Assembly (NCBI GenBank): GCA_945910005.1
Contig: OX246748.1
Location: 16,657,368-16,721,367 of the forward strand
Source of the DNA: Isoperla grammatica
Taxonomy: Eukaryota > Arthropoda > Insecta > Plecoptera > Perlodidae
Direction of reading: 5' to 3'
Length of the DNA stretch: 64,000 nt
The translations under genes were made by a program, and so were the position numbers. How positions within the stretch are numbered: position 1 is the stretch's first letter; each line of letters starts with the position of its first letter. Below the pieces are notes generated by a model. That model ran no database searches. It saw only the letters and a list, made by a program, of their open reading frames with translations, and was not told where the DNA came from. Shown piece by piece: positions 22,966 to 34,935 of the stretch.

Positions 22966-23394
22966 CCTCGTAATCATGCTTACACGTCTAACTAACATTT
23001 ACTTAACAACGTTAATAGTACGAACGTAAAGTTAGGCTAAGTTGTCCAGTGTTTAACCGCTGAAACCCATTAGCCTTTTGGCTATGGCGTTAGTGAGAAA
23101 GTTAGTGAGAAAGTCGTATACATATATATATTCCTTCTGTTACTTTTGATGTATTACTAAAGGCTTTGGTTTTCCTTCTCTATACACACTGTTACCAACC
23201 ATGGAGGCGTTTAAAATAAAAAAAAATGAAAAATAGAAACGCCAACTGGAGTTTGTTTGCTTTCTTTCTTTCCACTTTGATTCAGTGCTGCGTCGTTTTG
23301 TACGGTTGCGCTCCCATCGGTTTTAATCAGAAGTGAAACATATCCCGGGACGTCAGGAAGACTAAGTGAACGACCTGGTACGTTTTAGTCTTAG
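22966..23394. other. spacer, nothing recognised
   Basis: Short GTTAGTGAGAAA doublet near 23090 and TAGTCT triplets near 23388; no gene seen. Confidence 0.4.
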
Positions 23395-23620
23395 TCTTAG
23401 TCTTAGTCGGCCGGAAGCGGCGGCGTCGCCGGCAGTAATTGTGCGAGGCTAAGGCACGCGAGGAATGCAGGCTAGGGGGTGTCGATTAGAGGACTGGGAT
23501 CGATTGGGGTTACTAGGTCACGTGATTGGGGACCGTCCAATCAGCAGACTGATGGAGCCTCGAGGGAGATGCGACAATCGTGGCGAAGAAAAGTGGGCTA
23601 TAGTTTGGCCGGTGTAAGAG
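23395..23620 (+). pseudogene. possible LINE reverse-transcriptase C-terminal remnant
   Basis: A GC-richer segment whose plus-strand frame from about 23480 to 23620 reads RLGLLGHVIGDRPISRLM, then a basic RGRCDNRGEEKW-like stretch and a stop. This resembles the WLGHVxRMxxxRxxK...GRPKKRW tail common to many LINE polymerases. Only some 45 codons are readable and no YADD box is present, so the match is suggestive only. The array that follows begins within this tail. Confidence 0.35.
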
Positions 23621-24400
23621 ATTCAGTCTACTGATAGTAAGAGATTCTTGTGAGAAACACAATCGTGGCGAAGGAAAGTGGGCTATAGTTTGGCCGGTGT
23701 AAGAGATTCAGTCTACTGATAGTGATAGATTCTTGTGAGATACACAATCGTGACGATGAAAAGTGGGCTATAGTTTGGCCGGTGTAAGAGATTCAGTCTA
23801 CTGATAGTGAGAGATTCTTGTGAGGGACACAATCGTGGCGAAGAAAAGTGGGCTATAGTTTGGCCAGTAAGAGATTCAGTCTACTGATAGTGAGAGATTC
23901 TTGTGAGACACAATCGTGGCGAAGAAAAGTGGGCTATAGTTTGGCCGGTGTAAGAGATTCAGTCTACTGATAGTAAGAGATTCTTGTGAGACACAATCGT
24001 GGCGAAGAAAAGTGGGCTATAGTTTGGTCGGTGTAAGAGATTTAGTCTACTGATAGTGAGAGATTCTTGTGAGAGACAATCGTGGCGAAGAAAAGTGGGC
24101 TATAGTTTGGTCGGTGTAAGAGATTCAGTCTACTGATAGTAAGAGATTCTTGTGAGAGACAATCGTGGCGAAGAAAAGTGGGCTATAGTTTGGCCGGTGT
24201 AAGAGATTCAGTCTACTGATAATGAGAGATTCTTGTGAGAGACAGAATCGTGGCAAAGAAAAGTGGGCTATAGTTTGGCCGGTAGAAGAGATTCAGTCTA
24301 CTGATAGTGAGAGATTCTTGTGAGAGACAATCGTGGCGAAAAAAAGTGGGCTATATAGTTTGGCCGGTGTAAGAGATTCAGTCTACTGATAGTGAGTGAG
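23575..24400 (+). repeat. 80-86-bp minisatellite, 10 copies
   Basis: The anchor CGTGGCGAAGAAAAGTGGGC recurs about every 81-86 bp from 23579 to about 24331, each followed by TATAGTTTGGCCGGTGTAAG and AGATTCAGTCTACTGATAGT. The array ends with GAGTGAGATAGAAAAAGAGA and, at about 24465-24480, TCAATAAAAAAAAC, which resembles a retroposon 3' end. Confidence 0.92.
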
Positions 24401-24481
24401 ATAGAAAAAGAGAGACTGGCTGAAGTTATTGACTGTGTGATGATGAGCTATTTTTATGTTATGCATTATCAATAAAAAAAA

Positions 24482-25258
24482 CAAAGTAGGCCTAGTGTTC
24501 TAAATTGTAGCAATATAATATTATTTCATTACAAATATAATCAAAAGGTTTCGTATACATTCCAATACTACTTTTCGAAGCGCCTTTCGCTTTTGTCGCC
24601 ACGCATTGCATTGGTATACTTGGAAGGTCCACTTTCTATGAATTCTCTCTGTAAATCGGGATTATCTTCTTATCTCCTTATTCTTATCTAATCTCACTGC
24701 GGCATTTCACAATCGATGACGGAAGGCGGAGCCCCTTTGGTGTCAACCCATGAATAATGACCGCACCGTTGTCTCCTAGCTTCCTATTGAATATACCGTG
24801 ATACCATACCTTTTTATGAAACATATTAAAAGTATGGGCTGTAACTGTTATTAATTGTTAAAAACGCTCACTTTTAAGCCGTATTCCCTCCACAGGATCA
24901 CGGCATCTCTAAAGAGACATCTTTCTAGAAATATGAATTACTGTAGCCTATGTGCGCTGTACATAGTTACAAAAAGCAACCTGAAAATGGAAAACATTTT
25001 CTTACAAAACAATTCACACTGATTGTTTGTAGCATCTGTTTTAATTTTATAAAGTTAAAGCAATAGTATAGTGGGTTAAAAAGCATTTTTGAGCTAATAA
25101 TATAAAAGATATAGGCTTCTAGAAACTGATATCACAGTTATCTTTAAACCCTTTCCCTCACATGCCCAGAAGTTCAGCTGATGACAAGCCATACAATGTC
25201 ACTCTTTGATGCGCGCACCAAATATCGACACTTTTTTTTATTCATTTTGAAGTTATAG
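24482..25258. other. spacer, nothing recognised
   Basis: A slightly GC-richer block near 24720-24790 shows no recognised motif. Confidence 0.4.
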
Positions 25259-25412
25259 CTTAAATAAATAAATAAATTCACATTTAGAGTCTACCCACTC
25301 AGTAACTAAATTGATTTGCAGTGGGGGACTTTAATTTAAAGTGACTAAACCAACCCTGTAGGCTTCGAACACCATCGACGAGTGAGCGATAACCAATCAA
25401 AGATCCATATTT
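25259..25412 (-). mobile_element. short SINE-like repeat, copy 1
   Basis: On the minus strand it starts GATCTTTGATTGGTTATCGC, contains GTGTTCGAAGCC (box-B-like), and ends AATGTGAATTTATTTATTTA. Copies with the same two ends occur at 52887-53040 and 55361-55527. Confidence 0.75.
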
Positions 25413-26045
25413 TTTTTTTTGGGAAACACAATTTATTAAATTATAAGCAACAGGGTACACGTATTCTTCATAAAATTTCCTAAGTAACTAGCTTTTAACA
25501 TTTTAACATAAGATTGGACAAAATCATAAAGGTTGGGAATTCGGCAAGACAATACATATTATATAGCATGAGGAAAAAAGTTAAAAAAAAAACCTCTTCG
25601 GAGATCTTTATTTCAAATACATTACATGGTATAATGTTTTTTAGCTAGCATATCACTGGTTGTATTATTATTATCATTGGTTGTTGTCCATATCAGGAGG
25701 TGTCTACCTGCGAAACGTGATGTCGTTGTAACTTCCCTATATACGAACAAAGGAAGTATATACAAGTCTTGAAAGTTTGGTGTCATGTCACACAATGTGA
25801 CTTGTCCCCGGGTGTTGAGCCCCAGGGTAGTGACTGGTGACGCCACCAGGAAAGCTGCCGCCCAGAAGGCTTACACCCTACCCTCGGCGTGAAAGCGAGA
25901 AAGTCAAATGTGAAAGCGAATGAGGTCACGGACGATGGCGATGAATTCTCCCTTTCTATTGAATCAATTTACAAGTTCCTTTCTATTTGGATTCAATTCT
26001 GCGAGCAGTTTTTTTATCGACGGCCGCAGCTGGCCATGCACGGTT
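25413..26045. other. spacer, nothing recognised
   Basis: Moderate GC segment 25680-25900 without recognisable coding sequence. Confidence 0.4.
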
Positions 26046-26064
26046 GGGGGGGGGGGGGGGGGGG
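26046..26064. repeat. poly-G, 19 bases
   Basis: Uninterrupted G run after CACGGTT. Frames encoding poly-glycine across it are artefacts. Confidence 0.9.
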
Positions 26065-27227
26065 TAGGGCCCCCCTATAGCAGTCAAAGCGGAATACAAA
26101 GGATGCGCGCATAGTAGAGCTTTGGCGGGCAATCCTTCTTCGCTGCCAGCCGAGCATCTCAGACAGGTGAGATCTCACAGATAGTCAGAGAAATTCTCGA
26201 GTGAAATTTAATTAAAATAAACATTCTTCGGGTTCATTTCAAGGAATTTTCTAGACGAATTCTTGCTTTTAAAATAAATATTATTTGAAGGCGTTATGAT
26301 TGCGTGGAATTTCATTACGTCAGTTAGTTTACTGCCTTAATGAAGTGTCATGGTATTTGATGGACCTGGAAATGGAATGAATACATAGGCCGAAGTGTAG
26401 TATAAATAAATATACCTGGTATTTAATCGTTGGAAAAGTATATTATCCAGAGAGTAGAGAAGATTTAAAATATATTAAAAATAATATTAGGATGAAAACT
26501 AAGTTTTTGCGTCTTGTGTTGTCAAGAAAAGGAAGTGCTTCAAAAACGGAAAAGAGTTTTGTATGGAAATTTGTAGTGTAATTTATTATTTAAATTAAGG
26601 TTTCTGAGGCATCATAACATTGTAAAAGTTCTGGATGGAAAATTGCCATATTAAAATGTATTATATTCTCTGGTGGTTTTTATAATATTGGGCTTCGTAA
26701 TATGATATTTTTTTACCCACAAAACAAGCAAAAATCATCTACGCTTTGCCAATTTAATGTTCAAAAATCTTGGCACAAATTGTGTTGGTATGTGTAATTT
26801 TTCCAACCCTATTGCGTTGTCACTTTGTTATTAAAATTTATTATAAGATTGCCTTTCTGAAGAACAATTGTTTTATTTAGGAACTGAAAAATGAAAGTAT
26901 TATTTATTTATTAGAGATTTTTTAATTAAAATTGTAAGTTCGACTTACATAATTATGACACATGTCCACAAATAAATATTATTTGATAATGATATCATAA
27001 CACGTGTTTGCTTTTCAAAAATTACACATTATTGCAATAATTCTTTTCAAGACGCTATGATGGAAAACTATTACAAAACCATGATGCGGTATCCCAACGG
27101 AATGCGTTACTTTATACGTAACATCATACAATTTTAATTTTAAGAACGAAATAAAAACAAGAAGCAAACCAAACCAAACTCCCGAATAAAAAACGTTGAA
27201 AAAGGCCAATACCATGTTGAACAATCA

Positions 27228-27265
<38 letters not shown>

Positions 27266-27749
27266 ACATAGGTACATTTTAAAACTTATAAAATTGATTC
27301 TAAAACAAAAAAGTGTTTAAATCGTGTATTTGAATGCGTTATGACTGTGCATTAAAACCGTTTGTAACATTTGAGTAAACTGGCACTAACAGTACATAAG
27401 GAATAAAATTAGTAAAGAAATCGGCCATGCAATTGCAATTCAACAGATTTTTACGAGACAATTTCAGTTAATGAGTGACGTCATTAAGAGCTAAATGGCG
27501 CGCGTACGTTCAACAAAATGGCTGCAGTTGAAAAGGAAAGCCACGCAATCAATGGCCTGAATGAAATGTGCAATTAAAATACTGGTGAAAGGAATTGCAA
27601 TCCTCGGCGTCTCCTCTGCGAGCATATTTTGTCGACGTTTATCTCTGACTAGAACCAGAATCTGTTGTACAAAGGTTTGGATGGCGAGGGATATTTCCTG
27701 TCAAATAACAGTCGACACCTTCCGTTAGAAGATGCGGTACGCAATATTA
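26065..27749. other. AT-rich spacer, (TA)n at 27233-27262
   Basis: No gene recognised. From 27478 the sequence is richer in CpG and holds GTGACGTCATT and AAAATGGCTGCAG words, possibly regulatory. Confidence 0.4.
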
Positions 27750-27787
27750 ACTATAGTTCCCACGTGACGTCACAGCGGCCATGATTG
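27750..27787 (-). promoter_or_regulatory. CRE/E-box composite motif, copy 4
   Basis: TAGTTCCCACGTGACGTCAC followed by AGCGGCCATG: the minus strand has a YY1-like ATGGCCGC next to CRE and E-box. Same block as 14894-14930. Confidence 0.5.
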
Positions 27788-28123
27788 CGACACAATTGAT
27801 GAGGACCTATCCTAGATCATTGGCAAATGCTATTCAAATTTAATATATATGCCTACTTTACAATTTAAGAAGTAAACATAAGTAATAAAAATTTAAAAAA
27901 AAAAATATCCCACATACCATTTTTTTTAAAACAGGCTGACTTTTAGAGAACTCAGATTTTTGTGTTCTACCACAAGTCTTTAATTGTTTCTGCGTGGCAA
28001 TGTCAAAGTTTGGTTACAAATGTAGCCGCCACGCGCACATTTGTGGCGTACTTGCATCCTTCGAATAGGAGTAGGGATTTTACGTTATATAAAAATAAAC
28101 ATATGTATGACTAGTTTGTAAGA

Positions 28124-28321
28124 AGAGACCATTTTCAAAATTGATCTAGGACCCTTAGATAGAATTAATCACGGTGCTTTAGATCTTCAATGACAACAAT
28201 GGACAACAGTATGAAAAATGAATCTTGACATAACATTTGAAAATTGTTTCTATTGTTGTGCATTGTTGTAATTGAATGAATTCTATCTAAGGGTTCTAGG
28301 TTAATTTTGAAAATTGCCTAT
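28124..28321. mobile_element. MITE family 2, copy 1
   Basis: Near-palindromic: ACCATTTTCAAAATTGATCT...ACCCTTAGATAGAATT on the left, mirrored by TTCTATCTAAGGGTTCTAGG and TTAATTTTGAAAATTGCC on the right. The interior carries ACAACAATG/CATTGTTGT inverted words. A second copy lies at 63645-63948. Right flank TA suggests a TA-targeting (Tc1/mariner-like) source. Confidence 0.8.
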
Positions 28322-28380
28322 TCAAATAAAGATCATTCATGTCAATAACATTTATCAAACCGTCTGTAATGTCATACATA

Positions 28381-28410
28381 ACAGATAATATATATATATA
28401 TATTATCTGT
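28381..28410. repeat. 30-bp perfect palindrome around (TA)n
   Basis: ACAGATAA then TATA repeats then TTATCTGT. Could extrude a cruciform. Confidence 0.9.
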
Positions 28411-29137
28411 GGTCGAATCATTTTATTTCACTACAACTGTTTCTTAGTATCTAGTTAATTGTTACCCACTTATTTTAGTTTTTAAGTCTCAGTTTGCAGT
28501 CACACACCTAGTATGCTGCATAATACAGCAGACACTCAAAATTATTATTCTGTTGGTAGAGAACGGGGCCCAATGACATCATTGTATAGAGAATATTAAA
28601 TGAAATATGGAACTCACCTTTATTTTATATATTTGTTCAGACAAATTAAAAAGAATAATCCTCATATACAAACACAATCATAAATGTGACTACATTAAAC
28701 TTTTCCACTAAAATATGTATATGAATTTGAATGCAAAAAATTCCCGTATGAGTTTTAATTCAAATATCGTTATATCGTGTCTACATTCCGTTCCGTTATT
28801 TCGGTCCACTAAAAAAGTCATACATTATTTTTATTGGATTCCCTTTGACAGGAAAACAAAAAAATAATTTGCTTCAACCAATTTGAACAATTTCCATGCT
28901 AAAATAGATAAATGGACAAATAATAATGGCAAACGTTGGGAAAGTTTGTGCCAACAACACAAGGCGAGCAGCTCAGTGATGATTTTATAATCCAATCAAT
29001 CTATTACAAATTACATTCCACTTTTACAGACAACTGACGTCAAACTGTTGGTGGATATGTATGTTACATGTGGACACTGACAGGTGGGCCTTGTTGCTGT
29101 CTGTGAACGATGTTATACTAATTGCTCTGAGGACCCT
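28411..29137. other. AT-rich spacer, nothing recognised
   Basis: No ORF, inverted termini or tandem units noticed. Confidence 0.4.
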
Positions 29138-29144
29138 TCTATTA

Positions 29145-29183
<39 letters not shown>

Positions 29184-29208
29184 ATTTTTATTTTTATTAT
29201 TATTTTTA

Positions 29209-29297
<89 letters not shown>

Positions 29298-29332
29298 ATA
29301 ATTATTATTATTATTAGTATTTTTATTATTAT
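29138..29332. repeat. (ATT)n microsatellite
   Basis: About 190 bp of ATT with occasional ATTTTT and ATAATT interruptions. Poly-Ile and poly-Tyr frames are artefacts. Confidence 0.95.
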
Positions 29333-31010
29333 TGTTTGTTATAATTTATTATATTCGTGTTGACATGCGGTTATGTTGTAGTCGAGACATCCAGAGACTA
29401 CGTAAATCACTTGGGGTAGTCTTGTGCTGTAAATAAATGACACAGATATTGACAAAGTTTACTTTTAATCTAAAATTAATAAATAACTAGACATTCAAAA
29501 TCAAAGATATAAAAACTACCACACATAATTTTGTCAGTTTAGACATTTATAGTTTAGATAGTTTGAGACCAAATTTCAGGTAGGAAACACATTTTCAATA
29601 TCTAGATGAGTTCTAAATATATCAATAAAAAATATTTATTTATCGATTTCGGTCCCGTTACCCTAAATCTGAACGATACTTAACCTTACACATTTCTAAA
29701 GCTGTACACGTGTGTTTCTTTGCATGCGATTGTTGTCTTAAGTGTAATGAGTAAGTGGACGTGAGACAACAGTAAACAGTAGTGATTCTTCGTTCACACA
29801 AGAGTCGAGTCCATAACACCCCCGTGCCCCAACATCCGGCCTTGTCTATAGATGGGTTCCACAGACTGGATTACCGCCCAAACCGTGTTGCCCCTTCTCA
29901 TAACACTTCCGCTACACATTTCCTCCATTTCCTCGGTAGCGTTAAACACTACTCACCTCTGTCAACATTTTCTGACAACAATGGCCATTTTTTGTAACCA
30001 AATACCAGATTGCAATACCAGCGTCTTTCTCATGTTAGTGTTACAAAGAAAATTTTCAAATTATTCCCACTAAGTTTACGGTCAATAACCGACTGAACAC
30101 TTACATCTACACAATAATTTTATCTAATCTATAATTTAGAATAAAAATTTAATCTTGCGTTTTAATATATAATTTCAATGTTCTATGTGTAATGGGTGGT
30201 TTATAAGGTTACGTTCAGTAACCATCAAAGTAAAATTTAATTCCCCTGAATGGTTTTAAGGCTTAGCTTGTTTGACGCTTTCCACAAATAACTTACTTTT
30301 ATAAATATGAGTATACCTGTTTTGTTCTTTATTTTATCCCCTATAATAAATTAATCTATCCCCTTTCTGATCGATTACATAAGTTCTAAAGTGGAGTGAT
30401 GCTTGTTGTGCTATTTATTTCTATGTGAAGTTGTACTTGTACGCCTGCACAATGTTTTTTTTCTAATTTGCACTAATTGTGATAAATTTTGAAATTCAAA
30501 ATGCAATTTGTCGGTGGCGTCATGTATTTTATTTTTATCAAATCGTGCATGTTACCAAGTTATACGTGTTTGTCCAACGATGTCGGAACAAAGGTATTGA
30601 TATGTCATTTGATAATATCCGCCTCATACACAGGGATACCAACAACAAAAGAATTGAATGATATTCGCGATTACAAATTTTTTCAAAGGTTCGTTGCAAT
30701 TCCGAGTTAACTCAATTAATGAATTCAAGTGAAATGTAACCGTAGAGCTTTAAAGTATTCGTTTGATATCGTTTATTGAATTAATTTATAAATACGGAAG
30801 TAGAAATTGGTTGCCGTACACAACACATACAGTGCTGCATATTAGTGCAAGGGTGGATTTTACCCCTTTCTCCAGCCACGCTGTCGTTTTGCATTGTTTT
30901 CGTCATAATACATGTTTAAACGTCGTTTTGCTTTTCCTTTGATTATAAATACGTGTTTAGTCTTTCGTTAAGTAAACATTAAGCTAGTACACTTATTTTT
31001 AATAATGCTC
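29333..31010. other. spacer, nothing recognised
   Basis: A GC-richer stretch at about 29790-29960 is open in two frames, but neither translation resembles a known family. Confidence 0.4.
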
Positions 31011-31544
31011 AAGTACACCTGCAGTTATCGGCCGACACAGGTTTTATCTGTCATTTCCAAGTACACCTGCAATTATCGGTAAACACAGGTTTTATTTGTC
31101 ATTTTCAAATACACCAGTACTTGATCGGTAAACACAGGTTTGGTCGTCTTCGAGTACACCTGCAGTTATCGGTAAACACAGGTTTTATCTTTAATTTTCA
31201 AATAGACCAGTACTTGATCGGTAAACACAGGTTTGGTCGTCTTCGAGTACACCTGCAGTTATCGGTTAACACAGGTTTTATCTTTAATTTTCAAATAGAC
31301 CAGTACTTGATCGGTAAACACAGGTTTGGTCGTCTTCGAGTACACCTGCAGTTATCGGTAAACACAGGTTTTATCTTTAATTTTCAAATAGACCAGTACT
31401 TGATCGGTAAACACAGGTTTGGTCGTCTTCGAGTACACCTGCAGTTATCAGTAAACACAGGTTTTATCTTTAATTTTCAAATAGACCAGTACTTGATCGG
31501 TAAACACAGGTTTGGTCGTCTTCGAGTACACCTGCAGTTATCAG
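31011..31544. repeat. 93-bp minisatellite of two half-units
   Basis: The higher-order unit has two halves that each contain ATCGGTAAACACAGGTTT, one followed by TATCTTTAATTTTCAAATAG and one by GGTCGTCTTCGAGTACACC. The 168-codon open frame starting at 31124 simply repeats a 31-residue translation because 93 is divisible by three. Each half carries GTAAACA (forkhead-like), and the CACCTG/CAGGT words form E-box-like sites. Confidence 0.92.
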
Positions 31545-33039
31545 TGAAGAATGTATGCGCGAACGCAATTAAAAGTAAGGCGCGACAATGGAAAGAGCAG
31601 TGGTGCCTGCAATGTTCATTGCTTTAATCTCGTGTTCGCTATCTTATGAGCCGCGAACGATCAGTGGCAATTAGCACGAAGAGGCCAGCGCGTGGCTGAA
31701 CACTGCGGGCACGAAGCCGTGGGGCTGCGTTATAGGGAGAATACACTAGAACTAATTAACGAGCTACCCAGAGGAAGAGATTTAAATTTTTTTTACGTAA
31801 ATATCCATTCAAAAAAACGTATACACATTTTAAAGTGAGTTGATTTGATCAAATGTCTAAAAACAAAGAAAATTTAAAATTCTTAAGGGTAAAACTCGGG
31901 CAATGATTGATCAATGCTCCGTTGCTCTAGCTAGAGCAACGTCGAACCGTGAACAAACCACAACTTATATGTTTGGTTGTGAATTGAATTAATCTAATTT
32001 TAACTTAAATGGATGCAAAATGGAAGTGTGAGGGTTAAATTATGTGTATTGTACTGTCTTCTCTTTGAGTTTTATTATATTGGTTTGGAGAAAAAATTAT
32101 CAATCATACATTACTTTGTGCAAATATTTTATCGATGTTACAATGAAATAAAATTGTAAAAAACTCGTCATTTTAGTTCCAATGCATAATTTATTGAGTA
32201 TGGGTATTACAAAAATGAAATTTGTAAATGTAACTGAAATATCAGTTGTAAATGAAGGAATAAAAAGTACAATTTTATAACATTTATTAAGTAGTACTTT
32301 CAGTAGGAATGCTGGGTGAATGTTTTGTCCAAAGTTTTTAAACTTATTGTGAAATGTGGGAGGCAAACCATATTTAGCTGCTGGACATTCCCTCCAAACT
32401 ATCACTACTATTTCACCTGTGGAGAAGCGCATAGTTTGGCTGATGTGTATACATAGCAGACATTCCAGCGTTAATCTATGACATTATGATGTAATCTAGG
32501 TTTGTAAGTGCACACATTTCTCTGAGTCTGTACTTCCATTAAGCTCTAGTAAGTGTTTCTTGACAAAATATTTCATTCCTATCTCTATAATATCCACTAT
32601 AAGATTGTTTCACCCTCGATATTCTTCACAATAATTCATTTCATATTTTATACAATAGTGAGACCAGCAAAGAATACACGTTGTTCTGGGGTATATTTGT
32701 TAACTTTTCTTAAAGTTGTACATATTTTTGTAAATGTACAGTATCGTCTAATTATCAAGTAAAATAATACTATAGATAGTTATGAGTGGGTTTACTCGTA
32801 TTGCAGACTACACCGGCTAATTATGTGAGATACGTAGGTCCTTACATGAAAAATGGAAAACACATTTTAATTTTTGGTTTTCGGAAGGAAAAAATCACAC
32901 TTACTGACTTTTTATCCGAATTCATCACGTTTTATTTATTTTTTAGGTTTTCTTTATAATTATTTACCATGCCAACATTTTTATTTTAAATTTTGTTAAA
33001 ATGGAAATTTTATAGTTCGGTTCTCATAATGTGTGGTAT
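31545..33039. other. spacer with a 20-bp palindrome at 31921-31940
   Basis: GTTGCTCTAG followed by its exact complement CTAGAGCAAC. No gene recognised. Confidence 0.45.
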
Positions 33040-33145
33040 GTGTGTAGTGATGTGAATTGAGCACCACGCTTTGTTCTGTCTGTGCATGGTGATGTGAAGT
33101 GAACACCAGCGCACCCTGTGGTGATGTGAAGTGAGCACCGCGCGC
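33040..33145. repeat. short tandem GTGATGTGAAGTGAGCACC, 3 copies
   Basis: Three diverged copies at about 33047, 33089 and 33120. A (GTTCGA)n stretch follows at 33215-33240. Confidence 0.65.
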
Positions 33146-33309
33146 GATCAAGGCCACGCCTGTCAAGCAACCTCCCCAGAAAGTTGAGCGACTCCCTCCT
33201 CGATACCCTGTCAGATCGAGTTCGAGTTCGAGTTCGAGTCCGGCGCTCATGAATGCGAGGGTTTTCGTTTTACTGCCGCGAGATTGGTAAGATTATTCTT
33301 TATCACGTC

Positions 33310-33410
33310 TGCCAGACAGACGGATCCGAACACTCGACCTTCCAAAGCCCTTAGACTCGCAGAAGAATACTTCACTTCTGACCGTCGCCGCTAAAAGCGC
33401 CACCTCCGAA
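33310..33410 (-). mobile_element. possible tRNA-like SINE head
   Basis: The minus strand reads GTGGCGCTTTTAGCGGCGAC then, after about 65 bases, GTGTTCGGATCC, which is one base from a box-B core. Followed on the other side by CCAGTGGCGGAT, a word often seen in invertebrate repeats. Weak. Confidence 0.3.
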
Positions 33411-33524
33411 ACCAGTGGCGGATACATGATCTAGAAAGAGCAGGGGGCTCGTGATGAAATCACTTAAAAAATTATTAACAAAAATTGTTATGATAATTAA
33501 TATGAATATGACATGATTGCTGTG

Positions 33525-33818
33525 TTAAAGCCGGTTCACATAAATGACTATATTGACTATTGATTAAGTGATTTGAACCATAGGCTTTACGTGCTGATGT
33601 TCAAACAACTTTACTTTTGACTTTTGACTATTGACTAAAGAATGAAAATGTCTCAATTCCTTAGTCAAGTCTTAGTCACAGCCAATCAGCACGCATAGTT
33701 CTCACTCGCAGCCAATTAAACGAGTCTTGTTGGTTTTGGGGCTTGACTAAGAAATAACCAAGGTGGGGCTGTAGTCAATAGTCAAAAATCATTATTCATT
33801 TGTGTGGACGCGGCTTTA
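33525..33818. mobile_element. MITE family 3, 294 bp
   Basis: Terminal inverted repeats: TAAAGCCGGTTCACATAAATGA on the left and TCATTTGTGTGGACGCGGCTTTA on the right. Subterminal TTGACTATTGACTA words recur on both sides in opposite orientation (AGTCAATAGTCAA). Non-coding. Confidence 0.8.
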
Positions 33819-34169
33819 CACCTTATTAAATTCTAGTTAAAATCATATACATTTATCTAGACATCAATCTTGCATATGTATATTGGGTATATTACTCAAA
33901 AAATGTGTTTCCTATTATGAAAAGAGCGTTTTCATTTTGATTCCATTGTACTTAAATAACGGTAAATATACCATCCATAATATTTGTCCACGGATTGGCC
34001 CAAAGTTGATCAAATCCGTAGCTATTTTAGAGAATTTAATAATAATAAAAGCAAATAAACAATAATTCAAACGATCTCTCGTTCGTCGCAACGGAATGTT
34101 CACTTTGGCGGCCCAATTTCCTCTCCCTGACATTTCCTCCATCTATTTTCAATCATCTTCAGGCCACGC

Positions 34170-34570
34170 ATTTTTCCACCCACAGCCTTGTTGGCAGGCG
34201 AGATAAGTATTCAGTGCTTCAGATTCCATAGATCTGACGTCACACAAAAGTCCCTCGCTCTACGCGCGGCGCGGGAGAAAGAGACGCCATTCGAATCCTT
34301 TTTTGTTCGATTTCTCCCCCGTTTGGGTCGTGAATGTTCTTTTCGCGTCGCATAAAGCGGACGACAATGTGGTTTTATCTGGCGCGAGAGGAGGCTATTA
34401 GATTTGTATCAGCCGCGTGCGACGTGGGTGTGACGTGTGTGTTTGTGTGTGTGTGACGGAGACGCCGATTGAAGGGCGACCCGCTATGCATTATTCACAT
34501 GGTGGTGATGACGTCAAGCACGCCTGCGCAATGGAGTGACGCGGTGGGCGGGACTGGCGCACACCTTCAT
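34170..34570. promoter_or_regulatory. CpG-rich island, candidate promoter
   Basis: Strong local rise in CpG (GCGCGGCGCGGG, GGCGCGAGAGG). Contains CTGACGTCACAC and GATGACGTCAAG (CRE), GCCTGCGCAATG (half NRF1-type) and GGGCGGGAC (Sp1-type). No recognised exon next to it, so any gene it serves lies outside what I can read. Confidence 0.4.
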
Positions 34571-34818
34571 CGCCTGTTATACAACAAACACAGTTAATTC
34601 GTTAAACAGAGAAGACTATCTACTCTGCATAAAATTACTTCTTAGGTTGAAAGTACAGAGATGTGACGGGTCTCTTTTTGAAAGCTGTGCCACTCTTCTT
34701 CGTGGATTTTCGTAAAAATTAATAGCGTTCAGTTTCCATTCTTGGTGATATTATTTTAACAATTCTTATAAGGCTTTGGCCAATATTTTATATAATCATA
34801 TATATATAAACACACACA

Positions 34819-34935
34819 TGAAATATTTAGTATGCTACTTTGTTATTTTATCCATCCCATCCATTCTTCTCATTGGTTGTTGCCATGGCGAACACAAGTA
34901 AGTAGCCTTCTAAATATTTCATAATACTGGGACTT
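34819..34935 (+). repeat. dispersed repeat, copy 1 (ATTGGTTGTTGCCATGG)
   Basis: Shares AAATATTTAGT, TTTATCCAT, CATTGGTTGTTGCCATGG and ATATTTCATAATAC, in order, with 54140-54255. Family unknown. Confidence 0.7.

Noticed and set aside
29061..29363. Poly-Ile and poly-Tyr frames
   Set aside because: Translations of an (ATT)n microsatellite.
31121..31627. 168-codon plus-strand frame with a 31-residue repeat
   Set aside because: Produced by the 93-bp minisatellite; begins and ends within the array and its edge.
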